Source: CAZNHL01 sp964572965 (GTDB taxonomy: Bacteria > Bacteroidota > Bacteroidia > Cytophagales > UBA9547). From it: a stretch of DNA of 30,606 nucleotides. Under the pieces are notes generated by a model. The model ran no database searches, had not been told where the DNA came from, and was given only the letters and a program-made list of their open reading frames with translations. Positions 1 through 8,056 of the stretch are shown here, piece by piece; within the stretch, counting starts at the first letter, position 1, and each line of letters starts with the position of its first letter. The stretch lies in contig CAZNHL010000054.1 in NCBI GenBank assembly GCA_964572965.1, positions 1 through 30,606 of the forward strand, written 5' to 3'. The position numbers and the translations under genes are program-made.

Positions 1-125
1 CTCTGTTACCGGCGTGAACAGTTGAAAAAGAGACGCAGTAAGGTGGCCGGTCGGGAGACGCGACCACCAACAACGCCACGGGGTATCTGTACGGGAGCGT
101 TTTTATGCTGCCACTAAGACCATAA
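1..125. other. Intergenic left edge with repeat fragments
   Basis: No gene is visible in this stretch, which lies downstream of the minus-strand protease gene. Bases 1-19 (CTCTGTTACCGGCGTGAAC) match the repeat units found at 3049-3170. Bases 51-59 share the 9-mer GAGACGCGA with the palindrome at 19383. An imperfect GGTGG/CCACC inverted repeat is present around 42-68. I see no convincing T-rich terminator for the protease gene. Confidence 0.5.
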
Positions 126-2936
126 TTAATGAGTGATAACCACCTTTTTGACTTCGTTACCCTTTTCTGTTAAAATATTGACAAAATAAATGCCTGATGG
201 CTGCTCAACCTGTATCTGAGTTGTGATTTCAGTCAATTTGGTTTCAAATACTTTTTTGCCGGTTATGTCAGTGATAGTAGCATATGAATTTACTGATGGT
301 GTTTCAGACAAACCAATCACAAAACTTCCTTTGCTTGGATTCGGATATACATTAATCAGATTTTCAGTATCAACCAACGGGTCGTTTACGGCTACATTAA
401 CTTCATCTCCAAATGTGATATTGTCGAGATAAATGGAGTTCCCAAAACTTGGATGGAACAAAAACTTCAACAAGACATCTTTCTTGCCAGCCAAAGCACT
501 CATGTCTACTTTATCAGTAGCCCATTCGGTACTTTTAGGAACAAAAAGTACATTCATGTAGTCTGTAGAAAATTTAGTGGTTACTAGTTTATCTCCGGTT
601 TTCCTGTAAGCTTCAGTCCATGTTTTTCCACAGTCGACAGAGTATTTAACAGACAGATATTCATCAGATGCAAAAAATTCAAAAGGAGCAACATATGCTC
701 TGTCAAAACTCAATGAAATTCCGTTTGTGAGATTAGTAAAATCATATGGCCCTGTCTGGGCAGTTACTTCTAAAGTATTGAAGCCATTAGTAATACCTAA
801 TTGGTTGACCATAAGTGATTGTTCACTCTGGCCATAACCTCCTGTAGATGCTGTACGCCAATCTAAACTTGTAAAAGAAGAGTTATTTCCGAAACTCATG
901 CTGTGTCCATTTTCAAAATTTTCTGTGATTGTGGAGTTTACTACTGTATTGTTTGTATTTGCCATTTCCTGCAAATCAAATGTTTTAGTACTCCCATCAC
1001 TAAAGTAAGCTTTAATTGAAAGGCTATATTGGGTATTAGCTTCAGAAGCCCTTACATAAAATTGATTTATGTTCAAATCAATTGCAGTATCGTAAACAAT
1101 GCCATTTTTCTTTGAATAAATTTCGTAGTTAACAGGCAATGGAGCACCAAAAGAATTGTTTTGGAGATTTACATTCATAGTTGGGCATCCTTTATACGTA
1201 CCGGCCGGTGAGAAATTAATTTTAAAAGGAGTAGCAGCCATTTCTGAGATATCCAAATCGTCCAGGACAATAAAATCACCATTTCCCGTTTCTTCTTTCA
1301 GCTGATAAGCATTTTCACATGCCGCCTGGAAGGTTAAAAGCAATGTGCTGCTATTTCCGGACGAAACAACGGTACTGTCACTATGCCACACATCTTGCCG
1401 GCGGCTTGTATACTCCTTAGTTTGTACATTATTACCTAGTGTTCTGAAAAATGAAGATCCCCAGTTATCCTGATATTTTTTGTATTTTACTTTGTAGTGC
1501 TTTCCGGGACTGGTATTGATACATACGTCAGCATAAGTATGGAAATTGTTGTTTTTTATATCAAAAGGATAAAGGGAATTAAAGTCTTCCGGCCCTTTCT
1601 TATATACACCATATACTATCTTCTTGTAAGTACCTTCAAAAAGGAGACCTGTTGTTGAATCACTTCCTAATCCCGCTTTCAAAGCCAGCATACTTTTACT
1701 GCCGTTTGATAATTGAATAGGTGAATGACTGTTATTGTTGAAATTGTTGCTCCAAGGTATAGAAGGAAGTATTCCTACAACCTTTATGTTCATTTTTAAT
1801 GAATCATTTAACGGTATTTTGCTGGCAGCTCCATTAACATTATATATAAAAGCTTTTAAATTATAGTTGCCTTCATTTATTGTTAATGCCGGCAATGTTA
1901 CCCATGTTGTATCAAAAGCTTTTAAATTACCCGTCCAGGTGAAGTCACTCAGCGTTTGAGTTTCACTGGTAATCTTTATTTTGCAATTAGTAATTGCACT
2001 GGAACCATAGTTTTTGATTTTAAACTTGGGTGTTATAGCTCCTTTGCATTGTGCTCTGTCCAAGCCTGCATAATTTAGTAAACCTGCATCAACGCTGTTT
2101 ATTGGAGAATTACAAATAAGTGGGCTGCCTATGGGTTGTGTCTTGTAAAAATTTGCAGACTTTCTTATAATGCTGTAAGCGAAAGCCCCGTTAATTCCGT
2201 CGACCGCCATATCCTCATGGGTTAGTCCCAGTACGTGACCTATTTCATGAGGCAATACCCCCTCTAAGCCATTATACACAACTACAATCCCAAAATAACT
2301 CATGCCGTCCCATGTAAAAATGCTACTCCCGTCAGCGTTGTAACCATTCGGATAATTAGCATATCCGACGACATTGGAAGTGGAGTAAATAGTATTTACA
2401 ACCCATATGTTCAGGTACCTGCCAGTGCTCATACCTGTAGCATGCTTCACGGCATAATCATTATTATAGCCTTCCGGTGTATTTTGATATGTAATACCAT
2501 ATTTTTTATAATGTGGTAATGTTGAACCGTCGAATCTTCTGATACCGGTCGAGTAACCACAAGTTGAATCAACATCTGCGAGGTAAAACTCAACTTTCAT
2601 ATCCACACCTTTTCTGTTATGCTGATTGAAATCTGTTAAACTGTAAGGATTATAGTTTTTTCTGTAAAAATCATTCAAATACTTGACTGAATTGCGAATC
2701 GCCTGATCAGATACGTTAGTGCTGTCTCCGATCTTTTCTCCCACATTTACAATATTGAAAACTACAGGAATCCGTATGACTGCGGCAGTATCCGAAGTTG
2801 TTGCCTCAATTGCTTCAGTCCGGTGATTTGCGTTAGACGAATGCTGATGTGTTCCACATTTAGAATAGTCAAATGACTGCGACCATGCAAAAAAAGAAGA
2901 TAATAAAATGGTACTTAATAGTATAATTTGTCTCAT
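126..2936 (-). CDS. Secreted M43-like (pappalysin/cytophagalysin) metalloprotease with T9SS sorting domain
   Basis: This 936-residue protein has an N-terminal signal peptide (about 1-20, ending FFAWSQ). The zinc-binding motif HEIGHVLGLTH is at residues 230-240 (HExxHxxGxxH; catalytic Glu231), which is the hallmark of M43 metallopeptidases. Around 282-400 is an Ig-like region starting VDAGLLNYAGLDRAQC, of the kind that follows the protease domain in secreted Bacteroidetes proteins, then further beta-sandwich sequence. Residues about 860-936 form a type A T9SS sorting domain (VYPNPSKG near the start, GIYFVNILTEKG near the end), so the protein should be exported through the Por system and released or anchored at the surface. 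The oddity is that only about 40 residues separate the zinc motif from the Ig-like domain, and the usual Cys-rich stretch and Met-turn of M43 are not visible. The enzyme may be degenerate or a shortened variant. It appears monocistronic. Confidence 0.85.
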   Translation of the reverse strand: MRQIILLSTILLSSFFAWSQSFDYSKCGTHQHSSNANHRTEAIEATTSDTAAVIRIPVVFNIVNVGEKIGDSTNVSDQAIRNSVKYLNDFYRKNYNPYSLTDFNQHNRKGVDMKVEFYLADVDSTCGYSTGIRRFDGSTLPHYKKYGITYQNTPEGYNNDYAVKHATGMSTGRYLNIWVVNTIYSTSNVVGYANYPNGYNADGSSIFTWDGMSYFGIVVVYNGLEGVLPHEIGHVLGLTHEDMAVDGINGAFAYSIIRKSANFYKTQPIGSPLICNSPINSVDAGLLNYAGLDRAQCKGAITPKFKIKNYGSSAITNCKIKITSETQTLSDFTWTGNLKAFDTTWVTLPALTINEGNYNLKAFIYNVNGAASKIPLNDSLKMNIKVVGILPSIPWSNNFNNNSHSPIQLSNGSKSMLALKAGLGSDSTTGLLFEGTYKKIVYGVYKKGPEDFNSLYPFDIKNNNFHTYADVCINTSPGKHYKVKYKKYQDNWGSSFFRTLGNNVQTKEYTSRRQDVWHSDSTVVSSGNSSTLLLTFQAACENAYQLKEETGNGDFIVLDDLDISEMAATPFKINFSPAGTYKGCPTMNVNLQNNSFGAPLPVNYEIYSKKNGIVYDTAIDLNINQFYVRASEANTQYSLSIKAYFSDGSTKTFDLQEMANTNNTVVNSTITENFENGHSMSFGNNSSFTSLDWRTASTGGYGQSEQSLMVNQLGITNGFNTLEVTAQTGPYDFTNLTNGISLSFDRAYVAPFEFFASDEYLSVKYSVDCGKTWTEAYRKTGDKLVTTKFSTDYMNVLFVPKSTEWATDKVDMSALAGKKDVLLKFLFHPSFGNSIYLDNITFGDEVNVAVNDPLVDTENLINVYPNPSKGSFVIGLSETPSVNSYATITDITGKKVFETKLTEITTQIQVEQPSGIYFVNILTEKGNEVKKVVITH

Positions 2937-3048
2937 TTCAGCTGTTGTGTTGATTTATAAAAAGCAAATATCACAAAATTTTATTAATCAGGCATTGTAA
3001 TGATTTTTTTTATTGAAATACCCTTTTCTGTAAAGGAACTTCGATTTC

Positions 3049-3170
3049 GCTCAGTTAGCGGTGTGAACGAGGGTCATGACTACGGCAAACTGCGGCTCGC
3101 TCAGTTACCGATGCACCCACGGAAGGACATTGGGTTCCCTCTGTTACTAGTGTGACCATGAAGGGTGAGT
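3049..3170. repeat. Three degenerate copies of a CTCnGTTAcCgGtGTGAaC intergenic repeat
   Basis: Units begin at about 3050 (CTCAGTTAGCGGTGTGAAC), 3100 (CTCAGTTACCGATGCAC) and 3140 (CTCTGTTACTAGTGTGACC). A fourth copy is at 1-19. The surrounding bases TTCGATTTCG upstream and AAGGGTGAG downstream resemble dispersed intergenic repeats commonly seen in Bacteroidetes genomes. The copies differ by point changes and are in non-coding DNA. Confidence 0.6.
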
Positions 3171-3207
3171 CTTCCTATTTAAATAAGATAAAAAATTTAC
3201 CGCAACC

Positions 3208-3237
3208 TTGGTTTATTCGATTTCGTTGATAACTTTG
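3208..3237 (+). promoter_or_regulatory. Bacteroidetes-type promoter for the membrane protein/regulator operon
   Basis: TTG at 3208-3210 and TAACTTTG at 3230-3237 match the Bacteroidetes consensus TTG-N17-23-TAnnTTTG (spacer here 19). Transcription should start near 3242-3245, inside the adjacent operator and only about 10-14 nt ahead of the ATG at 3256, so the leader is very short. Confidence 0.65.
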
Positions 3238-3254
3238 CAATACAAAGTACTTTA
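3232..3254 (+). promoter_or_regulatory. Operator copy 1 (ACTTTG-N5-CAAAGTACTTTA)
   Basis: ACTTTG (3232-3237) and CAAAGT (3243-3248) form an inverted repeat with a 5-nt spacer, and AAAGTACTTT (3244-3253) is itself a perfect palindrome. The element overlaps the -7 box and the expected transcription start. The same arrangement occurs at 4224 and 5058. The likely binder is the winged-helix protein encoded at 3885, by proximity (inference). Confidence 0.65.
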
Positions 3255-3255
3255 A

Positions 3256-3888
3256 ATGGAAGACAAATATAGTAATCCGCTTGAAAGCCTCAGCGATATT
3301 AAGCAGCTGATGGAACGTTCATCAAGATTTATTTCCCTCAGCGGACTGTCGGGAGTGTTCGCCGGTTTGTATGCTTTAGCTGGTGCAGGAATTGGTTATT
3401 GGTATATGAATAACACAATGGGGATGACTTACCGGAATATTATAAAATCTGATGCAATAGGAAACGATTTCGTCAGGTTTTTTGCAATTGATGCCGGTAC
3501 TGTATTGCTATTGGCCTTAACAACCGGTGTTTATCTGACAACGCGTAGCGCTAAACGTAATAACCAGAGTATCTGGGATAAAACAGCTCAGCGATTGCTG
3601 ATCAATATGATGATCCCCCTTAGTGCGGGTGCTCTGTTTTGTATCTCATTACTTATAAATCATCTGTATGGCCTTATTCCCCCAGTCATGCTCCTTTTTT
3701 ATGGTATGGCGCTGATCAATGCCAGTAAATATACGCTGGGAGACGTTCGCTATCTTGGTATCTGTCAGGTAATACTGGGCTTAATAGCCAGTTTCTTTAT
3801 TGGACATGGCCTGTTATTCTGGAGCATAGGTTTCGGTATTTTGCATATTGTGTATGGTGTGGTGATGTATATAAAATACGAAAGGTGA
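3256..3888 (+). CDS. Conserved inner-membrane protein co-encoded with a winged-helix regulator
   Basis: This 210-residue protein begins with a short polar segment (residues 1-22) followed by about six hydrophobic segments (about 25-50, 73-96, 115-135, 139-157, 167-183 and 186-205). The N-terminal stretch SSRFISLSGLSGVFAG is typical of a Bacteroidetes family of unknown function encoded just before a small HTH protein. Its stop codon overlaps the start of the regulator gene by 4 nt (GTGA), so the two are translationally coupled and probably work together, for example with the membrane protein sensing a signal for the regulator. That role is inference. The ATG at 3256 is preferred because it follows the promoter and operator directly. 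Confidence 0.8.
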   Translation: MEDKYSNPLESLSDIKQLMERSSRFISLSGLSGVFAGLYALAGAGIGYWYMNNTMGMTYRNIIKSDAIGNDFVRFFAIDAGTVLLLALTTGVYLTTRSAKRNNQSIWDKTAQRLLINMMIPLSAGALFCISLLINHLYGLIPPVMLLFYGMALINASKYTLGDVRYLGICQVILGLIASFFIGHGLLFWSIGFGILHIVYGVVMYIKYER

Positions 3889-4184
3889 TTCCATTATCAG
3901 ACAATTTTAATAAGGCTTTTGAAAGTAAAGCAAGGCTTGGTATCATGTCGGTGCTGATGGTGGAAACTGTAGTAGATTTCAATACACTGAAAGAACTGCT
4001 TCAGCTCACCGACGGTAACCTGGCAAGTCATATCCGGGCACTGGAAGAACTAGGGTATGTAACGGTGAATAAGCAGTTTATCGGCAAAAAACCTAATACT
4101 ACCTATAGTGCCTCTGCTGTCGGTAAAGAAGCTTTTCACGAACATTTAAATGCGCTTGAAAACTTCCTGAAAGGAAATAAATAA
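3885..4184 (+). CDS. Small winged-helix transcriptional regulator (HTH_34-like)
   Basis: This 99-residue protein is almost entirely one winged-helix domain. The helix-turn-helix is about residues 28-55 (DFNTLKELLQLTDGNLASHIRALEELGYV) and the wing about 55-75 (VTVNKQFIGKKPNTTYSAS), followed by a short C-terminal helix. This pattern matches the MarR/ArsR-like HTH_34 group of one-domain regulators in Bacteroidetes. The start is a GTG at 3885 overlapping the upstream stop. No ligand or metal site is evident. The 23-bp element in front of its own operon and of two nearby units makes it the best candidate for a local autoregulated repressor (inference from position). Confidence 0.8.
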   Translation: MIPLSDNFNKAFESKARLGIMSVLMVETVVDFNTLKELLQLTDGNLASHIRALEELGYVTVNKQFIGKKPNTTYSASAVGKEAFHEHLNALENFLKGNK

Positions 4185-4190
4185 TTAATG

Positions 4191-4213
4191 AAAAGGTCGA
4201 CGGCCTTTTTTTT
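4191..4213 (+). terminator. Rho-independent terminator after the regulator gene
   Basis: AAAAGGT and GCCTTTT form a seven-pair stem (one G-U) around the loop CGACG, followed by an uninterrupted T run. It ends the 3256-4184 operon and lies ahead of the next operator, separating the two transcription units. Confidence 0.65.
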
Positions 4214-4223
4214 AAACACAACA

Positions 4224-4246
4224 ACTTTGAGATGCAAAGTACTTTA
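4224..4246 (+). promoter_or_regulatory. Operator copy 2 (ACTTTG-N5-CAAAGTACTTTA)
   Basis: ACTTTG (4224-4229), 5-nt spacer, CAAAGTACTTTA (4235-4246). All 18 fixed bases match copies 1 and 3. The preceding bases CAACTTTG resemble a -7 box with one mismatch. The element ends 4 nt before the ATG at 4251, which settles the true start of that gene. Confidence 0.65.
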
Positions 4247-4250
4247 TAAA

Positions 4251-4745
4251 ATGAATTATATACGGCTAAATTTAATTTACTTATTGTTTCTCGTTTTGTT
4301 CACGCTTGACAGCTTCAATGTGCTCAATATTAAATCTCAAGAACTGAAGTACTTTGTTTATGTAGTTCTATTCGGAGGAGCACCTTTTTTGCTTATCCGG
4401 AATTGTCTGTTGAAACAACCATTAATGCAAAAGCTTTTCGGTAGTATTCTGCCACTATTGGTCATTGCCTTTATCACAATTGTAACACCTGTCAGGGTTG
4501 TTTTCCAAGCCGGCAACTGGAATACCCAAACGGTACTATATCAAAACAAACATTTCCAATTCAAAAAAATAGAATTCCAAATGCAGGATCTCGGAGCTTT
4601 CGGCTATAATAAACGAACAGTAGAGGTCACTTATATAACAAGCTTGTTTATGCTTGTGAAGCCGGTCAGCACAGAGATTAAAAACAACCATGAATGGCAA
4701 AAAGTCAATATTGATGTAAATGAATTAGAATTAACAGCACCCTAA
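4251..4745 (+). CDS. Small membrane protein of unknown function
   Basis: I choose the ATG at 4251 (164 residues) over the in-frame ATG at 4188, because the longer reading would translate the terminator and operator. The protein has three hydrophobic segments in its first half (about residues 5-22, 31-50 and 59-79), then a soluble tail of about 80 residues rich in polar and aromatic residues. I do not recognise the family. It is followed after 12 nt by another small membrane protein and is probably co-transcribed with it under the control of operator copy 2. Confidence 0.7.
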   Translation: MNYIRLNLIYLLFLVLFTLDSFNVLNIKSQELKYFVYVVLFGGAPFLLIRNCLLKQPLMQKLFGSILPLLVIAFITIVTPVRVVFQAGNWNTQTVLYQNKHFQFKKIEFQMQDLGAFGYNKRTVEVTYITSLFMLVKPVSTEIKNNHEWQKVNIDVNELELTAP

Positions 4746-4757
4746 AAAGTATACTAT

Positions 4758-5036
4758 ATGACAACAACAAACATTCTTTCAACTGTATTTAATACGCTTT
4801 ACCTGACAATTCTGGCAGCCTACCTTTTATCAGGGCTTAATGTAGTAGAACTCCCCTATCAGGAATACATCCTGTGGATTGGCCTGTGCCATCTGCTGGC
4901 GACACCATTGTTACTGATATGGAATATGCTATTTATCAAAGGAATCAGGAAAAAACTCATGTTAATCAGCACACCATTAATACTATTCGTTTGCATGCTG
5001 TTTTTCGTTCACAGTTTTCTGAATGCATCAATTTAA
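4758..5036 (+). CDS. Small three-helix membrane protein, unknown function
   Basis: This 92-residue protein is almost wholly hydrophobic, with three membrane segments at about residues 8-27, 35-58 and 66-88 separated by short polar loops (IKGIRKK after the second). I do not recognise the family. The short gap to the preceding gene and the next operator at 5058 place it as the second and last gene of a two-gene unit. Very small hydrophobic reading frames can be spurious, but frame length and context support this one. Confidence 0.6.
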   Translation: MTTTNILSTVFNTLYLTILAAYLLSGLNVVELPYQEYILWIGLCHLLATPLLLIWNMLFIKGIRKKLMLISTPLILFVCMLFFVHSFLNASI

Positions 5037-5057
5037 AAATCATCATTTTACCCATTC

Positions 5058-5080
5058 ACTTTGAAAAACAAAGTACTTTA
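5058..5080 (+). promoter_or_regulatory. Operator copy 3 (ACTTTG-N5-CAAAGTACTTTA)
   Basis: ACTTTG (5058-5063), spacer AAAAA, CAAAGTACTTTA (5069-5080), ending 12 nt before the ATG at 5093. It is identical to the other copies at all 18 fixed bases. It should control the four-gene operon 5093-8397. Confidence 0.65.
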
Positions 5081-5092
5081 AAATAACAAACC

Positions 5093-6706
5093 ATGAAAAT
5101 TACAACCAAACAAAAACTCATCACTGTTCTATTGCTCACCATAGTTCACAATATTCTTTTCTGGAATGAGCTGCTTGGAATCAACGTTCTTATTTATAGT
5201 TCGGTGTTAATAGGGACTCTCTTTCTCTTTAACCGGCCGAGCTTTAAAATCCTGAATGTCAGAATTACTTTGGCAGGCACATTTATCTCAGCATTGTTCG
5301 TAGTTCTTTATGGCTCTGATGTAGCTAAGTTCAGTCACTTTGCATCTCTGTTTATACTGATTGGCTTTATACATGCACCCATGCTCAGGAGTATTGTTTT
5401 CTCGATCGGGGAATTACTAGAGACACTTATCAGGCTTCCTTCGAGCCTAAAAAAACCGAAAGAGGAAGGTAGAGCAAGCCATAACTACGCTCCTCTCTAC
5501 AGAAAACTGAGATTAAGTCTGGTACCTATGGTAGCCTTGTTCATTTTCTATTGGATTTACAAACTTGCCAATCCTGTGTTTGATGAATTGAGCAGTCACT
5601 TCTGGAACACGATTGGCGATAGTATTGCTGACGTATTCAAAAACTTTTCGTTTGACCGTATCTTCTTTGGTATGATCGGTTTATTGATTGCTGTCATTGC
5701 ATTGTTTCAACCGGCAATACAATCTGTACTTGAAAGTGAGCTAAGGCTTTTTGACCGCTTGTTCAGAACTAAAAAACGCTATGGCAAAAAGAAAGCCTCG
5801 CTTCATTATTTCAAAACACTTTCTTTACTTGATGAATATCAGTCGGCACTGATCATGGTTGGTCTGATCAACTTATTACTTCTCATTGTGAATGGCATTG
5901 ACATCAACTGGATCTGGTTCAATTTTGATGTGAAGTCTGTTTCAAACCTTTCACAGTTTGTACATGAAGGCACTTACCTGCTCATTGCAAGTATTCTGCT
6001 TTCGATGGGGATTATTGAATACTTTTTTAGAAAAAACCTGAATTTCTATAGCAAAAACACGAAGCTAAAAAATCTTTGCTATCTGTGGATTGCCCAGAAC
6101 ATTGTTATGGTAGTGTCTGTGGCAATGCGTAACTACCACTACATAGCGCAGCATGGTTTGGCCTACAAGCGTATTGGTGTGATTTTCTTCCTCATCTTAA
6201 CTATTGCGGGGCTCATTTCACAGGCTTATAAAATCAATCAGACCCGTTCAGGCTATTTTATGCTACGTGTAAACAGCTGGGCTGTGTATGCAGTTATGCT
6301 CCTTATTTCTTCTATTGACTGGGACATTGTAATTGCCAGACACAATATCTCGCATCCGATGAGTGAAAATATTGATACGAAATTTCTGCTAAGCCTTGCT
6401 CCTAAAACACTGCCGGTGCTGCTGCAAAACCAGGAGTTATTTAACAGAGATACGCTTCAGTATACTGAATTTGTAAGGCCTGCCCAGACAGAACCAATAA
6501 GCCAGGAAGAAGAAGCCGGATTTAAAGAAGATGAACTTAGAGAACAGGCATATACAATAGAGCAAAACAGAAAAAACAGCCTTCAATATAAATGCAGAGT
6601 GTTTATGAGCAACTATGAAAAGCGCAACCGGCTTGAGTGGAATTATGCAGACGCCTCTGCTTATGAAGAGCTGAAGAAATCTATGGGTAAAACTAACAAT
6701 CTCTAA
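5093..6706 (+). CDS. DUF4173/DUF4153-type polytopic membrane protein
   Basis: This 537-residue protein has about ten or eleven membrane segments in residues 1-420 and a soluble, acidic C-terminal part (about 425-537). Stretches such as NGIDINWIWFNFDVKSV, FVHEGTYLLIASILLS, RNYHYIAQHGLAYKRIGV and the late WNYADASAYEEL match my memory of the DUF4173 family, which is frequent in Bacteroidetes and Firmicutes and has no established biochemical role. It is the first gene of an operon with a six-helix membrane protein, a DUF1361 protein and a lipid kinase, so an envelope role is plausible. It starts 12 nt after operator copy 3. Confidence 0.8.
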   Translation: MKITTKQKLITVLLLTIVHNILFWNELLGINVLIYSSVLIGTLFLFNRPSFKILNVRITLAGTFISALFVVLYGSDVAKFSHFASLFILIGFIHAPMLRSIVFSIGELLETLIRLPSSLKKPKEEGRASHNYAPLYRKLRLSLVPMVALFIFYWIYKLANPVFDELSSHFWNTIGDSIADVFKNFSFDRIFFGMIGLLIAVIALFQPAIQSVLESELRLFDRLFRTKKRYGKKKASLHYFKTLSLLDEYQSALIMVGLINLLLLIVNGIDINWIWFNFDVKSVSNLSQFVHEGTYLLIASILLSMGIIEYFFRKNLNFYSKNTKLKNLCYLWIAQNIVMVVSVAMRNYHYIAQHGLAYKRIGVIFFLILTIAGLISQAYKINQTRSGYFMLRVNSWAVYAVMLLISSIDWDIVIARHNISHPMSENIDTKFLLSLAPKTLPVLLQNQELFNRDTLQYTEFVRPAQTEPISQEEEAGFKEDELREQAYTIEQNRKNSLQYKCRVFMSNYEKRNRLEWNYADASAYEELKKSMGKTNNL

Positions 6707-6717
6707 CTGTTGAAATC

Positions 6718-7416
6718 ATGAAAAGTAAACTCATATACATCACACTATTTGCCATAGCAATGGCGTGTCTCGAAAGCGCCGTGGTTGTCTACATCAGACA
6801 GCTCTATTTTCCGGATGGCTTTAGCATTGTTTTCCGGCTGATTGATGAAGTGATTATCAAAACAGAACTGGTGCGTGAGCTGGCAACCCTCATTATGCTT
6901 TACACCATTGCATGTATTGCTTCTCAAACAAAGCATGAACGCTTTGCCTGGTTTTTATACAGCTTTGCCATCTGGGATATCTTTTATTATGTATGGCTAA
7001 AGGTATTTATCAACTGGCCGGCAAGCCTGTTTGAATGGGATATTTTATTCCTGCTTCCTGTAACATGGCTAGGCCCTGTGCTCGCTCCTGTACTTTGTTC
7101 ACTGGCAATGATTGTTCTGGCACTGTTAATATTGAAATATAACACAGCAGTGAATGGCCGCGAATGGCTTTTACTTTTGCTTGGCTGCTGTCTGATCCTT
7201 TTCACCTTTATGTATGACTATGGCTTGCTGTTCCTTGAAAACGGATTCTGGAAAGATATTCCCGGCCTGATTGAAAACAATGACTTTATAAGCAAAGCAA
7301 CAGCTCTAAGGCCAATCCCTTTTCAATGGGTTTTATTCAATACAGGCTTTGTGAATATCCTCCTGGCCATTGCAAATTTTGTAACAAGAAACCGTAAACA
7401 ATATGAGAACGCTTAA
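6718..7416 (+). CDS. Six-helix inner-membrane protein, unknown function
   Basis: This 232-residue protein has about six membrane segments (around residues 5-25, 45-65, 75-95, 105-145 as two, 150-175 and 203-222). I cannot assign a family. It begins 11 nt after the DUF4173 gene and its last 14 nt overlap the DUF1361 gene, so it is translated as part of the operon. Conserved-looking features are WDIFYYVWLKVFINWP in the third helix region and WLGPVLAPVLCSL in the fourth. Confidence 0.75.
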   Translation: MKSKLIYITLFAIAMACLESAVVVYIRQLYFPDGFSIVFRLIDEVIIKTELVRELATLIMLYTIACIASQTKHERFAWFLYSFAIWDIFYYVWLKVFINWPASLFEWDILFLLPVTWLGPVLAPVLCSLAMIVLALLILKYNTAVNGREWLLLLLGCCLILFTFMYDYGLLFLENGFWKDIPGLIENNDFISKATALRPIPFQWVLFNTGFVNILLAIANFVTRNRKQYENA

Positions 7417-8056
7417 AGCTATTCACTGGCCACTGGTATATCTTATCGTTGCCTGTGGCGTCCTTCTGTACACAAGGGTTCTGGTAGTGGCTAACTTCCG
7501 GTATGTTTTCCTTATCTGGAACCTGATACTGGCTTATATCCCCTATGCCGTCGCAAACCGGATACGGGCAGAAAACAGCAAAATAAAAATCCTTAAAAAC
7601 GTAGTCTGTCTTGGCACATGGTTGTTGTTCTTTCCTAACGCCCCTTATCTGGTCACAGATTTTGTACATCTGCACCATAGCTCGAGCCATGTGATCTGGT
7701 ACGATGTGGCACTGCTCTTTATGTTCGCATTTACAGGAATGTATCTTGCTATTAAATCGGCCTTTAAAATACATGACTGGCTGAATAGCTTTATGAACAA
7801 AACCCTTGCCTTTATTAGTATGCAGGCCTTTTTTCTATTGAGTGGCTTTGGTGTATATCTCGGACGCGTAGAAAGGTGGAACAGCTGGAATATAGTCAAT
7901 GATCCTTTTAGCTTATTCGCTGAAATAAGTAATTTACTGACTAAAACACATGTATGGGAATATTCAGTTGTACACTTTATCCTTATCAGTACTATTTACA
8001 TGTTGTTCAGGTTTGAACGGCAACAAAAAGTAAGCCTATGCAATTCCAGAAGATGA
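7403..8056 (+). CDS. DUF1361 domain membrane protein
   Basis: This 217-residue protein carries the recognisable DUF1361 core: LNLxLAYIPYA-like sequence near residues 45-52, then WLLFFPNAPYLVTDFVHL (about 73-90) and WYDVALLFMFAFTGMYLAIKS (about 97-118). About six membrane segments are present. The family is widespread in Bacteroidetes, Firmicutes and cyanobacteria and its function is unknown. The gene overlaps both neighbours (14 nt upstream, 19 nt downstream), indicating tight translational coupling with the lipid kinase gene. Confidence 0.85.
   Translation: MRTLKAIHWPLVYLIVACGVLLYTRVLVVANFRYVFLIWNLILAYIPYAVANRIRAENSKIKILKNVVCLGTWLLFFPNAPYLVTDFVHLHHSSSHVIWYDVALLFMFAFTGMYLAIKSAFKIHDWLNSFMNKTLAFISMQAFFLLSGFGVYLGRVERWNSWNIVNDPFSLFAEISNLLTKTHVWEYSVVHFILISTIYMLFRFERQQKVSLCNSRR

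Larger units (their letters stand above)
2937..3255. other. Divergent intergenic region
   Basis: This 319-nt gap separates the minus-strand protease and the plus-strand membrane protein gene. The left part is AT-rich and should hold the protease promoter, but I could not assign a good -7 box. The middle (3049-3170) carries three copies of a degenerate repeat. The right end holds the promoter and operator of the downstream gene. No gene is visible. Confidence 0.6.

Noticed and set aside
4744..4758. Possible fourth operator (AAAGTATACT) before the gene at 4758
   Set aside because: It matches only part of the element and the gene is 12 nt from its upstream neighbour, so it is more simply co-transcribed.
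7337..7774. 145-residue minus-strand frame opposite the membrane protein genes
   Set aside because: It is a shadow of two well-supported overlapping plus-strand genes and has unusual Cys/His-rich composition typical of antisense frames.
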